Assembly (NCBI RefSeq): GCF_013055795.1
Contig: NZ_JABETO010000030.1
Location: 6,340-70,339 of the forward strand
Source: Streptomyces sp. I05A-00742
Lineage (GTDB): Bacteria > Actinomycetota > Actinomycetes > Streptomycetales > Streptomycetaceae
Length of the DNA: 64,000 nucleotides
Direction of reading: 5' to 3'
The notes below the pieces were generated by a model, which did no database searches, was not told the origin of the DNA, and saw only the letters and a list, made by a program, of their open reading frames with translations. Numbering within the stretch: position 1 is the stretch's first letter; every line of letters starts with the position of its first letter. The position numbers and the translations under genes are program-made. Below, in pieces: positions 9,087 to 17,869 of this stretch.

Positions 9087-9480
9087 ATGGCCGGGGTGCG
9101 GATGGAGTACCGGACCGTGACAGCGCGGCTGCGTCCTCCGCGTTTCGCCGTAGCCTACCGCCCAGGGGCTGACTGGATTCACATGGCCCGCGGTGCTGTG
9201 GCGGTGACCGCCAGGATCTGGGGTGGATCCGGTGGTGTCGTGCTGCCCGCTCGTGGTGATACGACGCAGGGCCAGGTCGATCGCGGTCTTCTGCCGTCGC
9301 TCGCGCACTACGATCCTGACATTGTGGCTGGTTTGCTGAGGATGCTGGCCGATGCCGCGCATGCGGATCCGGCGATTGTCGGCTTGGTGACCGCACGTTG
9401 GGTGGCCGACGGTGAGGACGGGGCTGCGACGTGGAGCCAGATGCAGTCTCAGCTGGTTCAGTCGGGGCTGTCGAGGATGA
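9087..9480 (+). pseudogene. 3'-truncated gene of unknown family
   Basis: Protein-like from ATG 9087 (MAGVRMEYRTVTARL) for about 130 residues, with a region RGLLPSLAHYDPDIVAGL near the middle and WSQMQSQLVQSG near the end. It then becomes arginine/glycine junk up to the stop at 9644. On the opposite strand a different gene remnant begins at the same place, so the true 3' end appears to be replaced by a rearrangement junction at about 9470-9490. Family not recognised. Confidence 0.4.
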
Positions 9481-9850
9481 AGGGGATTCCCGGGCGGGGG
9501 CGGGTGGGGTGTGCAGGGCAGCGAGGTCCTGGTCGGTGTCGAGGAGTTCGGTGGCCCGGTCGTGGAGCATTTCCCCGGCCGGCAGAAGCTCTGCCACAGG
9601 TCCCCGGTATTCGGGGTTGCCCGAGGCGTGGTGGTAGGAGCTGATGCGTGCGGCGCCCTGGACCAGGGACAGATGGCTGAGTGCGTCGTTGTGGTCGAGG
9701 ACCGGGGCCAGGAGCTGGGCTGCTTAGTGTGCGGAGATCTGGCCGTCGAGTGTGCGGGCGAGGCGTAGCAGGGGGTGGGAGGCCGCGGGGGCGCGGAGTT
9801 GGTGGTGGCGCCGTCCGCTGGCTGGTGTGTACGGATCGGTCGTGGCGGGG
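9480..9850 (-). pseudogene. Remnant of a minus-strand gene with an internal stop
   Basis: Read leftward from about 9850, the frame gives LLRLARTLDGQISAH, a TAA stop near 9725, then protein-like sequence (LDHNDALSHLSLVQGAARISS, followed by NPEYRGPVAELLPAGEMLHD). The codon use is typical for the genome, so this was a gene until recently. It lacks a usable start and a defined end. Family not recognised. Confidence 0.4.
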
Positions 9851-9866
9851 GTGGGTGCGGTGCTGC

Positions 9867-10133
9867 CGGAACAACCCGGAATGGCCGACGACGGGAACGT
9901 TCGTTCACCGCAACCACCGACGCCCTGCTCAGATCGCGACGTCGTTCCCGCGGCTGCTCGGGGTGGATGGGCGCGACCTGCACGTGACAGATCTTGACGC
10001 GGTCGACGGCACACCGGTCATCGACATCGCTCCCTACTTTCAGGAGATGGGCCCTCGGGGACCTGTGAGGGAGCCGGCGTGGCCTTCCGAGATGCTCCAG
10101 GACTACTGGAAGGATCCGCGGGAGCGAAGTTGA
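9867..10133 (+). pseudogene. 5'-truncated TsaA/TrmO-type tRNA methyltransferase
   Basis: About 88 C-terminal residues of a TsaA-domain protein: RRPAQIATSFPRLLGVDGRD, then LDAVDGTPVIDIAPYF. This matches the conserved RPNPIG-type and LDxxDGTPVLDIKPY blocks. TrmO methylates the t6A37 base of tRNA using S-adenosylmethionine. The N-terminal half is missing and replaced by unrelated DNA, so the protein cannot be functional. Confidence 0.6.
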
Positions 10134-10400
10134 GCCCGATCACCTAATCCGACTGCTCTCCTCGGGTGTTGATGGAGGGGCGGCGTCCACCGCCTGCTGG
10201 AGTACTTGGCGTGTCCTCCTAGTGCCGCACGGCCAGCCACGCCCATCTCAGCCTCATCCCCAACGGGCGGTGAATCAAGTGGTCAGTGGCTGATCGTGTC
10301 GCTCGGACCTGGCTCAGCCGCAGCACTCACCTCCGGGACGACAACCACAGGCATCCGTCTCCTGGCGTTGGGCCGGGATCGTGGTCTCGGGGGCCGCGCA
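10134..10400. other. No gene seen
   Basis: Spacer between two broken genes; no supported frame. Confidence 0.4.
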
Positions 10401-10870
10401 TCAGCCCTTGCCCTGCCAGGCATCACGGCCTTCCTTCACGGCGATGGCGGCGATAACCAGGGCGGCGATCGGATCGGCCACGACAATCCCAGAGCGGCGT
10501 TGAGGACCAGGCCGACCAGCAGCACCGCGGAGAGGTAGGTGCACAGCAGGATCTGCTTGGAGTCCGCGACTGCCGAGGCAGAGGTGAGTTCCCGTTCGAC
10601 CTTTCGCTGGGGTGGCAGACAGGAACGGCATCACCAGCAGGGAGAGGGTGGCGAGCACGATGCCGGGGATCGAGAGGTCCGCTTCCCCGGTACCGGCCAA
10701 GGCGCGGGCGGCGTCGACGGTGGGCTACGTGGCGAGCAGGAAGAAGGAGGAGGCGATGATCCGCCGTGCATCGCGTCGGGCATGGTCGCGGGCGAAGAAC
10801 TGCCAGGCGACGGCGGTCCCGGTGCGCAGGGACGGGGCCTATCCGTACCGGTACCACCGCACCAGCACGA
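10401..10870 (-). pseudogene. Cation diffusion facilitator (CzcD-like) transporter, multiply frameshifted
   Basis: Fragments of one transporter lie in successive frames, read leftward: RRDARRIIASSFFLL, then GTGEADLSIPGIVLATLSLL with MPFLSAT, then, after a frame change near 10500, VADPIAALVIAAIAVKEGRD and the C-terminus WQGKG. The middle reads sensibly only in another frame (SASAVADSKQILLCTYLSA). CDF proteins export Zn2+, Co2+ or Cd2+ by proton exchange. At least two indels plus loss of the N-terminus make it dead. Confidence 0.65.
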
Positions 10871-10909
10871 GGGCTTCCACGCGCAGGCCGTGACGAGCGG
10901 CCGAACCCG

Positions 10910-11560
10910 TCAGCCGAGAAGCTGTCCCAGCTGATCGGCGGCCGCTGTTACCTCAAGCGACAGCGCCGGCACCAATCGAGTGGCCACCCGTGTGATTCGG
11001 GTCAGTCGCCGCCGGGCCGTGCCGGGTTCGACCTCACCGTCCTGGATATCGTCATCCAGATCAGCGGCAATATCCCGCAGCTCGTCTGCCTCATCGTCAT
11101 GCACTTGAGGGTCGTCCGCGCAACGACGCAACAGATCTGCCAATGCGGCCAGATCTTGGACTTCGAGGTTCGGCTGCACTGTGTTCGTCTGCGTGATCGT
11201 CTCTCCGACGTTGCCGAACTGGTTACCCTGTCCTCCGTAAATGTTGAACTCCATCCGAGTTCCTGGCTCGCGGTCCCGCACGTATGCCTCCAGATCTCCG
11301 CCTTGATAGAGGCAGTCGCGCCCCTCCAGCGTCAGCGCCAGGTGCACTGGGGTGTGGCTCCATGCCCTCCGCACCGTCAGTAGCCCCCGCGTTTCCATGA
11401 AAGCCGCGGTGTGCTCCGCCAGTTCTTGGCCTACGCGCATGGAGCGTGCGACGTCCGACGCCAAAAACAGCTCCAGGCTACGACGAGGGTGACCAGCCAT
11501 TTCGTCGACCCATCGGAGGATCGCTGTACCGATGCTGTTCCTTGTCGCCGAGTCGCTCAT
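10910..11560 (-). CDS. Hypothetical protein with Gly/Asn-rich strand motif, 216 aa
   Basis: ATG at 11560 (MSDSATRNS) is preferred over the longer frame to 11785, whose first 75 residues look non-coding. Residues about 1-85 resemble a small winged-helix or helical domain. A short beta-type motif follows (NIYGGQGNQFGNVGETIT), then an acidic helical C-terminus ending in LVPALSLEVTAAADQLGQLLG. Gly-Asn motifs of this kind occur in proteins accompanying STAND-type ATPases and other conflict systems, but no specific family is recognised. The gene is intact amid broken neighbours. Confidence 0.6.
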   Translation of the reverse strand: MSDSATRNSIGTAILRWVDEMAGHPRRSLELFLASDVARSMRVGQELAEHTAAFMETRGLLTVRRAWSHTPVHLALTLEGRDCLYQGGDLEAYVRDREPGTRMEFNIYGGQGNQFGNVGETITQTNTVQPNLEVQDLAALADLLRRCADDPQVHDDEADELRDIAADLDDDIQDGEVEPGTARRRLTRITRVATRLVPALSLEVTAAADQLGQLLG

Positions 11561-11851
11561 GGGACGTGAGTGTATGGGCACCGAGCCGCCGTCCGTCAGA
11601 TCTTTGACGGTTGCATGCCCACTGCCGTTCGGTTGACACCGACGCTGAGGTCGGCACCGTCTGCCGGTGCGATTCACGCTGTCGCCGAGGCGGACGCGTT
11701 CGCTACGCCCTGGGGGCGGGTCACTCTCGACCATGAGTGAGCCCCGCGAGTTGACCGGCCGGCCGGCGCCGGGCGTCGGAGCCATGTGTCGTCAGGCGGT
11801 AGCCCGAGCGTCGGCGTGCTGAACCGGGCGGCATGTGGCTCTGGTGCAGTG
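11561..11851. other. No gene seen
   Basis: Likely promoter region of the 216-aa gene; nothing else is supported. Confidence 0.4.
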
Positions 11852-12022
11852 TCATGGCCGCCGCGCGGCGACGATTTCGGCGCGGGTTCGCACGAGGCGG
11901 GCCCGGTGAGGGTCGGCCAGCCATTGTTGGCCGTCGGCTTTCCAGCGTCTGAAGTGCAGTTCAAGGGCAGCGGTTCCGTCTTCGGCTGATAGGCGCAGCA
12001 TGTCTGGAATTTCAATCGGCAT
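11852..12022 (-). CDS. Small hypothetical protein, about 56 aa
   Basis: ATG 12022 gives MPIEIPDMLRLSAEDGT, followed by ALELHFRRWKADGQQWLADP and a basic tail; an alternative ATG lies at 12037. The sequence is protein-like, with plausible helices and normal GC3. It could be an intact small gene or the start of a truncated one. Family not recognised. Confidence 0.45.
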   Translation of the reverse strand: MPIEIPDMLRLSAEDGTAALELHFRRWKADGQQWLADPHRARLVRTRAEIVAARRP

Positions 12023-12086
12023 TTCATGTGCCCGCATGGGCAGTCCGAACTGGGGGTGGGTCAGTGCCCCAGGCCTTGTGGATCAC

Positions 12087-12973
12087 TGAGCTCTTTCAGA
12101 GTGGCCAGTGATCGAGTGACCCGGACCGAGTCAGGACGAGGATCGCAACGCGCAGGGCTCCCGCGCCGTTGAGGGAGGTGTTCGAAGTCTCAACCCATCG
12201 GTACAGCAGCCCTGTTGGAGCCCCATCCTGCCGCACTCGACCTTCCTCATGCTCTGGTCGAGTGGGTATCCATGCTCATCGTCACCCGTGAGGGTGACCG
12301 ACGCTGCAAGCTGCCGCCTCACCAGCGTGCTCTCGTCGGCCTGGTCTACCTGCGCCGGCACGACCCGCTCGTACAGATCGCCGCCGGCTTCGGGATATCC
12401 GTCGGCACCGCCCATGCCTATGTCAAGCTGTCGTCGAGCACTTGTCCCGCCAGGCACCCGGACTGCTGCGGGTCCTGCGGGAAGCCGACCCTGATCACGT
12501 CCTGCTCGACGGGACGCTCGTTGAGTGTGACCGCGTCGGCGACAGCCGGGCCGACTTCTCGCAGAAGCACCGCCGTCACGGCGTGAGCGTGCAGGTCGTG
12601 GCCGATCCCACCGGCAACCTGCTGTGGAGTCTCGCCCGCGCTGCCCGGCCGCACCCATGACCTGACCGCTGCCCGCACCCACCGCATCATCCGGATCTGC
12701 GAACGCCAGGGTGTTCCCGTCCTCGCCGACCGCGCTTACATCGGCGCCGGCCCCTGGGTGACCACACCGATCAGACGGCTACCCGGCCGGGACCTCACCA
12801 CGACCCAGCGAACGATCAACCGGGCTCTGTCAGCGGCACGAGCACCGGTCGAACGGAGCATCGCAAGGCTGAAGTCCTGGCGAATCTTCCGCCGGGCCCG
12901 CTGCAGCCCCAACCGCATAACCGCCATCGCCGCAGCCATCCTCACCCTGGAGCGTCAACGCTGAAAACGCTCA
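12087..12973 (+). mobile_element. Degenerate IS5-family element (about 890 bp)
   Basis: Imperfect terminal inverted repeats flank a broken transposase: left TGAGCTCTTTCAGAGTGG from 12087; the right end, read inward from 12973 on the other strand, begins TGAGCGTTTTCAGCG. The first five and the TTTCAG bases are shared. No clear target duplication was seen. The end boundaries are approximate. Confidence 0.6.
12215..12964 (+). pseudogene. IS5-family DDE transposase, two compensating frameshifts
   Basis: The reading frame is continuous only if one base is restored near 12427 (giving VVEHLSRQAPGLLRVL) and one base, an A, is removed near 12628 (giving ALPGRTHDLTAARTHR). The restored protein shows the N-terminal helix-turn-helix (HDPLVQIAAGFGISVGTAHA), the DGTLVECDR first acidic block and the C-terminal VERSIARLKSWRIF block of DDE_Tnp_4-type transposases. 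Residues are otherwise well kept, so inactivation is fairly recent. Confidence 0.75.
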
Positions 12974-12982
12974 CGGAGTTGT

Positions 12983-13012
12983 AGTGGGCTGCCAAGCACA
13001 CGACAGCCCACT
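12983..13012. terminator. Hairpin after the IS relic
   Basis: AGTGGGCTG, a 12-base loop, then CAGCCCACT: perfect nine-base arms just outside the right IS end. A factor-independent-like terminator without a strong U run, as is usual in streptomycetes. Confidence 0.5.
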
Positions 13013-13299
13013 GACAATGGCCGGGGCTCTGGGGGAGAGGACGGCCGGCCTCGGGATTTCCCCGGCCAGGGTGCAGGTCGCGGGCCTCCGGCCGCAGGGG
13101 TCGGCGGTTACGGTGAGTTATAACGGGCCCCGGCGAAGTTGTCGTAGCGGGGCCGGTTAGTGGCTGCGGCCGTGGGCCCTTGCTGACTCTTTGCTGACCT
13201 GTCGACTCCAGTTGGCCCTCTGACCTGTGAGAATGTCGAGTTCCGAGACGTTGATGAGCATTTTCATGTGGGTCTCCTTGGAGGTTACGAGGACGGGCC

Positions 13300-13325
13300 G
13301 CTGACCTGCGTATTCGCAGGTCAGC
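13300..13325. promoter_or_regulatory. Perfect 11-bp palindrome in the second dhaK leader
   Basis: GCTGACCTGCG, TATT, CGCAGGTCAGC, located 29 bases upstream of the relic ATG; counterpart of 2115-2140. Confidence 0.6.
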
Positions 13326-13412
13326 GGTGGTGCGACAAGTAATGGTCCCGGCGGACTCCAGCGGCCCCGGATGGGCTCCGGCGGTGCTGATGCCGATTAA
13401 ATCCTGACTCTA

Positions 13413-13427
13413 CTGACGGACGGTCAG
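13413..13427. promoter_or_regulatory. TetR-type operator candidate
   Basis: CTGACGGACGGTCAG, arms CTGAC/GTCAG with a 5-base centre, as in many TetR-family sites. It lies in the relic dhaK leader, downstream of the MFS gene that ends at 13512. Confidence 0.35.
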
Positions 13428-13511
13428 GAGGTTCTCCCGACTCCCGGTCGAGGACAGCATCGAGGCGGGCGGTTGGCAAGCTGTCGACCTGTGTGCCGTG
13501 ACCGCCCCGCG

Positions 13512-14774
13512 TCAGTTCGTCGTCGCCGGGGCCGTGCGCGTGAAGTGGCGGGTGGTGGGCACCAGGGCCGCCGCGGCAGGTACGAGGAAGCAGGCGGCGG
13601 CGCACACGGCGAGCACGGGCGTGGCCCCGAACGCGTCGATGGCCGGGGCGATCAGGGCCAGGCCGACGGGCGCCAGGCCGTAGGACACCAGGAAATCCAG
13701 CGAGGAGACCCGGGCCAGCTTGTCCGGGGCGACCTCGCGCTGGGTGGCCGTGAACCAGGGCACGTTGAACAGCTCGATGCCGATCCCGGCGACGGCGTAC
13801 GCGGCGACGACCACGACCGGGTGCACGGGCAGCGTCAGGCTCAGCGGCGCGACGCCGTACGCGGCCAGCCCGGCGAAGGCGGCCCAGCCCTGGGAGCGCG
13901 GCCGCCAGCGGGCGATGGCCAGGGCCCCGCCGAGCGCGCCCACGGTGTACGCGGTCATGGCCGCGGCCAGCACCCACTCGGTGTCGTAGCGGTCCCGGCT
14001 GATCAGGGGCAGGGCGACGCCGGTGGCGGAGTAGCCGAGGGCGATGACGGCGACGAGGGCGGTGAGCCCGGCGAGGAACCAGGGGTGGCGGCGTGCCTCG
14101 CGTATGCCTTCGAGGAACTCGGCGCGGAAGCCGGCGCGCGGGGCGGGCTCCGCGGCGAGGTTCGCCGCAGCGCCCCCCTTGCCCGGGACGAGCGCGGCGA
14201 CCAGCCAGAGCAGGCCGATGCCGAGCAGGAGCGTCGAGACGTCGAGGAAGGCCGCGAGCAGCGCGGTCAGGGCGGGTCCGGTGAGCGTGGCGCTCCGAAC
14301 GGCCATGGTCATGGCGGCGTTGGCCTGTTGACGGCGCTCGGGGGCGAGGATTTCGGCGGTGAGCGCCTGGAAGGCCGGGCGGCAAGCGCCCTGGCCGGCG
14401 CCCGCGAGGGCGGCGGCGGCCGTCATCAGCACGAGTGAGCGGCCGAGGCCGGCGGCGAGGAGGGGCGCGGCGACCGCCGCCGCGAGGCCTGACCAGAGGA
14501 CGACCGCGCGCCGGGAGTGCCGGTCGGCCAGCACGCCGCCGACGGCCACGGCGACGAGGAAGCCGGCGGTGCGCGCGGCGAGGACCAGGCCGAGGCCGGC
14601 GGCGCCGAGGCCGCGGTGGAGGACGGCGAGGCCGAGGACGAAGGGCAGGGCCCAGGTCGCGAGGCCGGAGGCGGTGGTGCCCGCCCACAGGCGCAGGAAC
14701 GCGGTGTCGCGGAGGACCGAACGCGGGGGCGGGGCATCGGTCTTGGCCGCTGTCGGCGCGGGTGTGGTCGGCAC
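13512..14774 (-). CDS. MFS exporter (EntS-like), divergent from metal-uptake operon
   Basis: 420-residue major facilitator with about 12 membrane segments and the loop-2 signature GGVLADRHSRRAVVL. It resembles siderophore exporters of the EntS type. GTG 14774 is chosen because GAGGAG lies 10 bases upstream; an earlier GTG at 14822 would add a proline-rich, non-conserved stretch. It is divergently transcribed from the binding-protein operon at 14938, and a Zur-like box lies between them, so export of a metal chelator made or used by that operon is a reasonable proposal. Substrate is not known. Confidence 0.75.
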   Translation of the reverse strand: MPTTPAPTAAKTDAPPPRSVLRDTAFLRLWAGTTASGLATWALPFVLGLAVLHRGLGAAGLGLVLAARTAGFLVAVAVGGVLADRHSRRAVVLWSGLAAAVAAPLLAAGLGRSLVLMTAAAALAGAGQGACRPAFQALTAEILAPERRQQANAAMTMAVRSATLTGPALTALLAAFLDVSTLLLGIGLLWLVAALVPGKGGAAANLAAEPAPRAGFRAEFLEGIREARRHPWFLAGLTALVAVIALGYSATGVALPLISRDRYDTEWVLAAAMTAYTVGALGGALAIARWRPRSQGWAAFAGLAAYGVAPLSLTLPVHPVVVVAAYAVAGIGIELFNVPWFTATQREVAPDKLARVSSLDFLVSYGLAPVGLALIAPAIDAFGATPVLAVCAAACFLVPAAAALVPTTRHFTRTAPATTN

Positions 14775-14835
14775 GGTGTGGTTGCTCCTCGGGGGTGGGG
14801 GCGGCGGCTCGGTGAACCGCACCCGGATTCGTTAA

Positions 14836-14850
14836 TGAAAATGAATACCA
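14836..14850. promoter_or_regulatory. Zur-like metal-regulator box between divergent transporter genes
   Basis: TGAAAATGAATACCA matches the streptomycete Zur box TGAAAATGATTTTCA at 12 of 15 positions. The surrounding AATGAAAATG and CCATTAC halves extend the dyad. It is the only AT-rich dyad in the 163-base divergent region. It lies 62 bases upstream of the exporter start and 88 bases upstream of the lipoprotein start, and could govern both. A Fur-family site for another metal cannot be excluded. Confidence 0.55.
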
Positions 14851-14937
14851 TTACAGTACCTTCGAACGCGGCACTCCTGCCCGGTGCACGACAACACCCA
14901 CGCCTGCCTCCCCCTCCCTTCCCAGACCGGAGAATCC

Positions 14938-15972
14938 ATGCGCCACCCAGCACGCCTCGGCATCGCCCTGACCATCGCCCTCGCCACCGCGGGCTGTTCC
15001 ACGGCAGCCGGCGACGGCACCGGAACGGACGCCGAGTCCGGCGCCCGGGCCTCCGGCCGGCCGGCCTCCGTCACCAGCTGCGGCCGCCAGGTGTCCGTCG
15101 CGGAGCCCCCGAAGCGGGCCGTCGCCCTGGACCAGACCTCGACCGAGACCCTGCTCGAACTCGGGCTCCAGGACCGGATGGCGGGAACGGCCAACCTCAA
15201 GACGAAGATCCCCGCGCAGTACGGGGCCGCGTACGCCAAGGTCCCGGTCATCGCCCCGAAGATCGCCACCGGCGAGCAGCTGCGCGCCGCCACCCCCGAC
15301 TTCGTCGTCGCCGGCTCCACGGACCTCTACACCAAGGACCGCGCCGGCACCCGCGAGGAGCTGGCCTCCCTCAAGGTCCCCACCTTCGTCAGCGCCGTCG
15401 ACTGCCCGCAGCGGAACCCGGCCGGCAAGACCTCCTTCGAACTCCTCTTCTCCGACTACGAGAACCTGGGCAAGGTCTTCGGCACCGAGAAGCGGGCCCG
15501 CGAACTCGCCGCCGACCAGCGCGCGGCGGTCGCCAAGGCCGGGGAGAACGCCTCCAAGGTCCCCCGGGGCGACGACCGGCCCACCGTGGTCTACCTCTAC
15601 TCCGTCTTCAACGGCATGCCGTACGTGGCGGGCAGGAGCGGCCTGCCCAGCGAGATGAGCCGGATCGTCGGCGCGAAGAACGCCTTCGACGACGTGAACG
15701 AGGACTGGCCGGAGGTCTCCTGGGAGGAAGTCGCCGAGCGCGACCCCGACTTCATCGTGATCGGCGACCTGTCGGAGCGCGGGCGGCCGGGCGACAGCGC
15801 GGGCGAGAAGCGCGCCGCGATGACCGAGCACCCGGTGGTCTCCAAGCTCTCGGCGGTCCGTGACAACAAGATCCTGGAGGTGCCGGGCATCGAGCTGGAC
15901 CCGTCCGTGCGCTCGGTGCACGCCCTGGGACTGCTGGCCAAGGGCATGAAGGACCTCGGGTATGTCCGCTGA
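14938..15972 (+). CDS. ABC transporter substrate-binding lipoprotein (Fe-siderophore/cobalamin/metal class)
   Basis: 344 residues. It has a signal peptide with lipobox ending at Cys20 (LATAGC), then a PF01497-type periplasmic-binding fold (AVALDQTSTETLLELG near 60, the bi-lobed linker helix, EVPGIELDPSVRS near the end). ATG 14938 follows GGAGAATCC. It captures a metal-chelate outside the membrane and hands it to the permease encoded next. Its stop overlaps the permease start by 11 bases, so the genes are co-translated. Cognate ligand unknown. Confidence 0.85.
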   Translation: MRHPARLGIALTIALATAGCSTAAGDGTGTDAESGARASGRPASVTSCGRQVSVAEPPKRAVALDQTSTETLLELGLQDRMAGTANLKTKIPAQYGAAYAKVPVIAPKIATGEQLRAATPDFVVAGSTDLYTKDRAGTREELASLKVPTFVSAVDCPQRNPAGKTSFELLFSDYENLGKVFGTEKRARELAADQRAAVAKAGENASKVPRGDDRPTVVYLYSVFNGMPYVAGRSGLPSEMSRIVGAKNAFDDVNEDWPEVSWEEVAERDPDFIVIGDLSERGRPGDSAGEKRAAMTEHPVVSKLSAVRDNKILEVPGIELDPSVRSVHALGLLAKGMKDLGYVR

Positions 15973-17076
15973 CCCGGCGGCCCGGGCGGGGGCGGCGGAC
16001 CTCCTGCTTCCGGGGGCCCGCGGGCGGGTGGTGACGGAGGACGCCGTCACCACCCCGCGGCCCGGCCGGTCCGCCGCGACCCGGGCGGTCCTCTTCCTTC
16101 TCGCCGCACTCGCCCTGGCGGGCTCGGTGGCGTCGGCCGTGCGCATCGGCACCGCCGACGTGGGCTGGACCGGCCTCGCCCGCGTCCTCGGCACCCATCT
16201 CGGCCTGGGAGTGGAGCCGTTGTCCCCGCTGGTGGACTCCCTCATCTGGGACCTCCGGCTGCCGCGCGTGCTGACGGCCGCCCTCGTCGGCGCCTCGCTC
16301 GCCGTGTGCGGCACGGTGCTCCAGGCGGTCACCCGCAACGCACTCGCCGACCCCTACCTGCTCGGCGTCTCCTCGGGCGCCTCGGCGGGAGCCGTCGCCG
16401 TAGTCGTCCTCGGCGTAGGCGCGAGCGCGCTCGGGGTCACCGGTGGCGCGCTCGCCGGCGCGCTGCTCTCCTTCGGGCTGCTGCTGTCGCTGTTGCGGCG
16501 CACCGGGCTGGACTCGGTCCGTATCGTCCTCACCGGCGTGGTCGTCGGCCAGCTCTTCACCGCGCTGACCTCGCTCGTCCTGATGGCCTCGGCGGACGCG
16601 GACACCACACGGGCCGTCACCCACTGGCTGCTGGGCTCGATGGCGCCGGCGCGCTGGAACACCGTCGCGGTCTGCGCGATCGTCACCCCGCTGGGACTGC
16701 TGGTGGCGTGGCTCTGCTCGAACGCCCTCGACGGACTCGCGTTCGGCACCGACACCGCCGCGTCCCTCGGGATCGGCGTACGGCGCACGCGGATGCTGCT
16801 GCTCGTGGTCACGGCCACGCTGACCGCCGTGGCGGTGGCCACCGTCGGCGCCATCGGTTTCGTCGGACTGATCGTCCCCCACGGCGTGCGGTTCCTCGTC
16901 GGGCCGCTGCACCGGGTGCTGCTGCCGTACGCGGCGCTCGCGGGCGCGGTGTTCCTGGTGTGGACGGACGCGCTGGCGCGGATCGCCTTCGCACCCCGCG
17001 AGGTCCCCGTGGGCGTGATCACCGCGCTGCTCGGCGTGCCGCTCTTCCTCCTCGTCCTGCGCAGGAGAGGTGAACT

Positions 17077-17080
<4 letters not shown>
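15962..17080 (+). CDS. FecCD/BtuC-type ABC permease
   Basis: 372 residues, about ten membrane helices, homodimeric permease of vitamin B12/iron-siderophore importers. Family blocks visible: LRLPRVLTAALVGASLAVCG, then AVTRNALADPYLLGVSSGAS, and IGFVGLIVPHGVRFLVG near residue 300. It has an N-terminal extension of about 30 residues before the first helix. It ends in a 4-base overlap with the ATPase gene. Confidence 0.9.
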
Positions 17081-17862
<782 letters not shown>

Positions 17863-17869
17863 GAACCCC

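Larger units (their letters stand above)
13231..13430 (-). pseudogene. Relic of a second dhaK: start region and promoter only
   Basis: Bases 13247-13278 repeat 2062-2093 perfectly (32 bp), covering the Shine-Dalgarno, ATG (13271) and first codons MKMLINV. After two or three more similar codons the homology stops. Upstream, the palindrome, the CTGATG box and the CTGAC-GTCAG element appear in the same order as at dhaK, but with roughly 70 percent identity. This is a paralogous or ancestral dhaK leader that has lost its body, not a fresh duplicate. Confidence 0.65.

Noticed and set aside
12081..12113. GATCACTG...CAGTGATC hairpin read as a terminator
   Set aside because: It overlaps the left IS end and its arms are better explained as part of or adjacent to the terminal repeat.
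2083..13300. Calling the accessory block a complete integrative element with att sites
   Set aside because: No integrase, excisionase, relaxase or FtsK-type transfer gene and no tRNA target; the 32-bp repeat is explained by the shared dhaK start region.
13321..14688. 455-codon minus-strand ORF overlapping the MFS gene
   Set aside because: Arg/Pro/Gly-rich frame shadow of the exporter at 13512-14774.
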